Of a stretch of 13,434 nucleotides of DNA, positions 11,368 to 13,434 are shown piece after piece. The stretch spans positions 1-13,434 of the forward strand of contig BNUW01000065.1 in assembly GCA_025997655.1 (NCBI GenBank), written 5' to 3'. Position numbers and translations under genes: made by a program. The notes beneath the pieces were generated by a model that saw only the letters and a list, made by a program, of their open reading frames with translations, made no database searches and was not told where the DNA came from. Positions within the stretch are counted from its first letter, which is position 1; each line of letters begins with the position of its first letter. The DNA is from Spirochaetia bacterium (lineage in GTDB: Bacteria; Spirochaetota; Spirochaetia; Treponematales; Breznakiellaceae).

Positions 11368-12650
11368 TAATGGCTATTCTTCTGCTCCTTATCATAAGCG
11401 GCATTTTTACCCTGGCGGAGGCCGCCCTGGTTTCGTCCCGGAAACCCCGTTTGCAGGCCAAGGTCGAGGGGGGGGGCAAAGGGTACCACCGGGCGCTCCT
11501 GGCGCTTGAAAATCCCGATGCCCTGCTTACCGCCCTCCGGATAGGCGTCATCCTGGTAACGGTGTTTGCGGGCGCCCTGGGGGGAATCCTGGCGGTCAAG
11601 ACGGCGGCGTGGTTTTTCCCCGAAACCGCCACGGCGGCCCACTTCATCCCCCTCGCGCTGGCTGCCGCCCTGGTATTTACCATCCTGCTGGTCCTGCTGC
11701 GGAGTTCCCTGGCACGGCCCATCGCCCAGGCAGCCCCGGAAAGCATCCTTGTCCATACCCTCCCGCTTATCCGTCTGCTCAAATTGCTCTTTACCCCCCT
11801 GATCTTCATCGCCGCCCATAGTTCCACCCTGACCCGCCGTATCCTCAAGATAAATCTTCCCTCCGATCAGGGGATGACCGAGGATGAATTACGGCTCGCC
11901 CTGGCGGAGGGGGAAAAGTCGGGTATCGTGGAAAGCGAGGAACGGACCATGGTGGAGGGGGTCTTCTACTTGGGGGACCGGCCTGTGGGAACCTTCATGA
12001 CCCACCGCTCCGAGATCCAATGGCTGGATGTCAACGCGGACGCAGAAAAGGTGCGGGAGATGGCGGTGGAATACCGGGCCCAGCAATTCTTCCCCGTAGC
12101 TTCCGGCACACTGGACGAGATTGTCGGGGTAGTTTCGGTCCAGGACATCCTGCTCGCCTTCCTGGAAAATACCTGGCGCGGCTTGAAATCCCTCATGGCC
12201 CCCCCTCATTTTGTCCCGGAAACCATGTCATCCATCCGGGCTTTCGAAGCCTTCAAGCGGGGGGAATCAAACTTCCTCCTGGTGATCGACGAATACGGCG
12301 GCTTTGCCGGAGTGCTTTCGGTGCGTGACCTTATCGAAGAAATTGTGGGGGAACTTTCCGCCAAAACCTCCGATGATGACGCCATCCTGGCCCAGGAGGA
12401 CGGCAGTTACCTGGTTGACGGCAGCGTAAACATCGACGACATCGCGAAGATCCTCCCCATCGCCGGTTTTCCCGAAACGCCCCAGGAATACCACACCCTG
12501 GCGGGGTTCATCCTGGAACTGGCCGGGGAGATCCCCCGTACCGGGGCGGTGTTTGACTGGAACGGCTACCGGTTCAAGGTGGTGGACATGGACGGGAACA
12601 GGATTGATAAGCTGCTGATTGAACCGCTGGAACCTATCCCGGAAAAATAG
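11364..12650 (+). CDS. CNNM/CorC-type membrane protein with CBS pair (hemolysin C family)
   Basis: This 428-residue protein starts with a DUF21/CNNM membrane domain (residues ~1-160): short first helix AILLLLIISGIFTLAEAALV with the usual AE-x-AL-x-S-x-R-K-x-R turn, then helices near 60-80, 95-112 and 133-150. A linker MTEDELRLALAEGEKSG (171-187) leads to two CBS domains (~208-268 and ~278-330, with IDEYGGFAGVLSVRDL) and a CorC/HlyC C-terminal domain (~345-422). Members are linked to magnesium and other divalent-cation export. The start overlaps the stop of the HD-GYP gene (ATGA), so the two are coupled. Its 3' end overlaps the convergent Uma2 gene by 17 bp. Confidence 0.93.
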   Translation: MIMAILLLLIISGIFTLAEAALVSSRKPRLQAKVEGGGKGYHRALLALENPDALLTALRIGVILVTVFAGALGGILAVKTAAWFFPETATAAHFIPLALAAALVFTILLVLLRSSLARPIAQAAPESILVHTLPLIRLLKLLFTPLIFIAAHSSTLTRRILKINLPSDQGMTEDELRLALAEGEKSGIVESEERTMVEGVFYLGDRPVGTFMTHRSEIQWLDVNADAEKVREMAVEYRAQQFFPVASGTLDEIVGVVSVQDILLAFLENTWRGLKSLMAPPHFVPETMSSIRAFEAFKRGESNFLLVIDEYGGFAGVLSVRDLIEEIVGELSAKTSDDDAILAQEDGSYLVDGSVNIDDIAKILPIAGFPETPQEYHTLAGFILELAGEIPRTGAVFDWNGYRFKVVDMDGNRIDKLLIEPLEPIPEK

Positions 12651-13227
12651 TTTTAAGATCGATGGTGAGTCCGGGCAGCACTGAAACCGGCGCGATATCC
12701 GATGTATATTCGCGGTACGGTTCCTCCGGGTCGCAGATACCGTAGGCGGACGTGGTATATCTGCCCTGATCCAGGATATGAACCTGAACAGATTTAGTTT
12801 CCGGATTAACAATCCAGTATTCCCGAACCCCCGTATCAAGATAGAGGTTGAATTTAACCAGGGTGTCCCTACGGGAGTTTGAGGGGGAGAGGATTTCTAT
12901 AATCAGATCCGGCGCGCCGTTACAGCCCCGTTCATCGATCTTTGAAGAATCGCATACTACCACCAAATCGGGCTCCAGTACCGTATTATCGCTGCGATCC
13001 TCCTTCGGGGAAAGCCGGACCCCAAAGGGGGCGGGAAAGACCTGGCAGGTTTTACCTTGAAGATAGTTTCCAAACTCCAGCGTTAAATTCCGGAGAAGTA
13101 TCTGGTGGATGGTGAGCGGGGGACTCATGGCATAGACCACCCCATTTATGATTTCCGCCCTGAAACCCTCGTCCCATTCAAGGTAATCGGCATAGGTATA
13201 ACGCTCTTTTTCCTGTATCAACGGCAT
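12634..13227 (-). CDS. Uma2-family (DUF820) putative restriction-endonuclease-fold protein
   Basis: This 197-residue protein starts MPLIQEKERYTYADYLEWDE and has the family's motifs in order: RAEIINGVVYAMSPPLTIHQ (Glu25, His41), LEPDLVVVCD (Asp87), APDLIIEILSPSN (Asp107, Glu111), KFNLYLDTGVREYWIVNPE (Lys125). Asp87, the Glu of IEILS and the following Lys form the PD-(D/E)xK-like centre. Cellular role is unknown for most members, which are often multicopy and associated with mobile DNA. ATG 13227 is chosen over the longer frame from 13320 because GGAGG lies six bases before it. Promoter TTTCAA (13268-13273) and TATACT (13245-13250), 17-bp spacing, fits. Confidence 0.92.
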   Translation of the reverse strand: MPLIQEKERYTYADYLEWDEGFRAEIINGVVYAMSPPLTIHQILLRNLTLEFGNYLQGKTCQVFPAPFGVRLSPKEDRSDNTVLEPDLVVVCDSSKIDERGCNGAPDLIIEILSPSNSRRDTLVKFNLYLDTGVREYWIVNPETKSVQVHILDQGRYTTSAYGICDPEEPYREYTSDIAPVSVLPGLTIDLKTIFPG

Positions 13228-13244
13228 ATGTGCCTCCAATTGCA

Positions 13245-13273
13245 AGTATACCCTATGCGCACTATTATTGAAA
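13245..13273 (-). promoter_or_regulatory. Promoter of the Uma2-family gene
   Basis: On the - strand, TATACT (13245-13250, preceded by GGG) is 17 bp from a weak -35 TTTCAA (13268-13273). The start site would be about 10 bp before the Shine-Dalgarno of the gene at 13227. Confidence 0.45.
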
Positions 13274-13314
13274 GGGCTATTGGACGCCAGGATAAACGCA
13301 TAGGAATGACTTTG

Positions 13315-13344
13315 TTGCAACGATAATGGAAAATGAGGTATAAT
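13315..13344 (+). promoter_or_regulatory. Promoter of the transposase-like gene
   Basis: A consensus TATAAT (13339-13344) lies 18 bp after TTGCAA (13315-13320). The -35 overlaps an 8-bp palindrome GTTGCAAC (13314-13321). The message would start near 13351, just before the GGAGGGGG Shine-Dalgarno. Confidence 0.55.
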
Positions 13345-13370
13345 TTGGACATCGTGGAGGGGGAAATACG

Positions 13371-13434
13371 ATGTCAGAAAAGAGCAATAAAAAGTACCGG
13401 GTCAAAAACTGGTCAGAATACAACAAAAACTTGT
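13371..13434 (+). CDS. Start of an IS5-like transposase, partial
   Basis: The 21 visible residues read MSEKSNKKYRVKNWSEYNKN and then Leu before the window ends. The K-Y-R-V-K-N-W-S-E-Y-N-K motif is the usual beginning of IS5-family DDE transposases. A GGAGGGGG run (13355-13362) and a consensus promoter precede it, so this could be the left part of an intact insertion sequence. The terminal inverted repeat cannot be identified from one end, and the catalytic residues lie beyond the window. Confidence 0.7.
   Translation, partial: MSEKSNKKYRVKNWSEYNKNL

Overview
The window looks like a chromosomal segment of a host-associated spirochaete, most likely a Treponema of the termite-gut type. This is inferred from four things: the tmRNA tag peptide (ANNSSYDYALAA), a lipoprotein built of GGTISGNTA repeats, a BspA-like leucine-rich-repeat tail (residues KKAGVYTFRN), and the HD-GYP/HPt signalling genes. 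No database search was possible. GC-rich housekeeping genes alternate with AT-richer accessory blocks.

Layout. (1) 1-605: the 3' end of ribBA and complete ribH, a riboflavin operon on the + strand. (2) 606-2743: an accessory block, all on the - strand. It holds two toxin-antitoxin-like pairs (684-1170 and 1316-1919) and an AT-rich chimeric gene (2006-2743). Each of these three units ends at its 3' side in a copy of the same ~57-bp repeat. (3) 2823-4431: a repeat-rich surface lipoprotein (-) divergent from an XRE-type regulator (+), sharing a 103-bp control region with a good promoter and inverted repeats. (4) 4432-5345: a structured non-coding stretch, a strong promoter and a DUF6364-like antitoxin/PIN toxin pair. 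The toxin 3' end overlaps the start of ruvB. (5) 5329-7417: ruvB and queA, overlapping. (6) 7418-9142: a non-coding stretch with a long inverted repeat, then an HPt protein and a REC-HD-GYP response regulator. (7) 9145-10209: tmRNA (ssrA) with its promoter, a 136-nt rod-like hairpin just downstream, a relic of an IS4-type transposase (-), and a three-way-junction RNA ending in a U-tract 19 nt before the next gene. (8) 10210-12650: a degenerate HD-GYP protein overlapping a CNNM/CorC-type CBS membrane protein. (9) 12634-13434: a Uma2-family nuclease-like gene (-) and the start of an IS5-like transposase (+), running off the edge.

The genes fall into core metabolism and repair (riboflavin, Holliday-junction migration, queuosine, ribosome rescue), a probable cyclic-di-GMP signalling group (HPt, REC-HD-GYP, degenerate HD-GYP), and mobile or addiction-type material lodged between them. 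The points most worth following are the repeat-tagged cassette arrangement at 613-2743, the structured leader in front of the degenerate HD-GYP gene, the rod RNA next to tmRNA, and the TA pair translationally overlapping ruvB.
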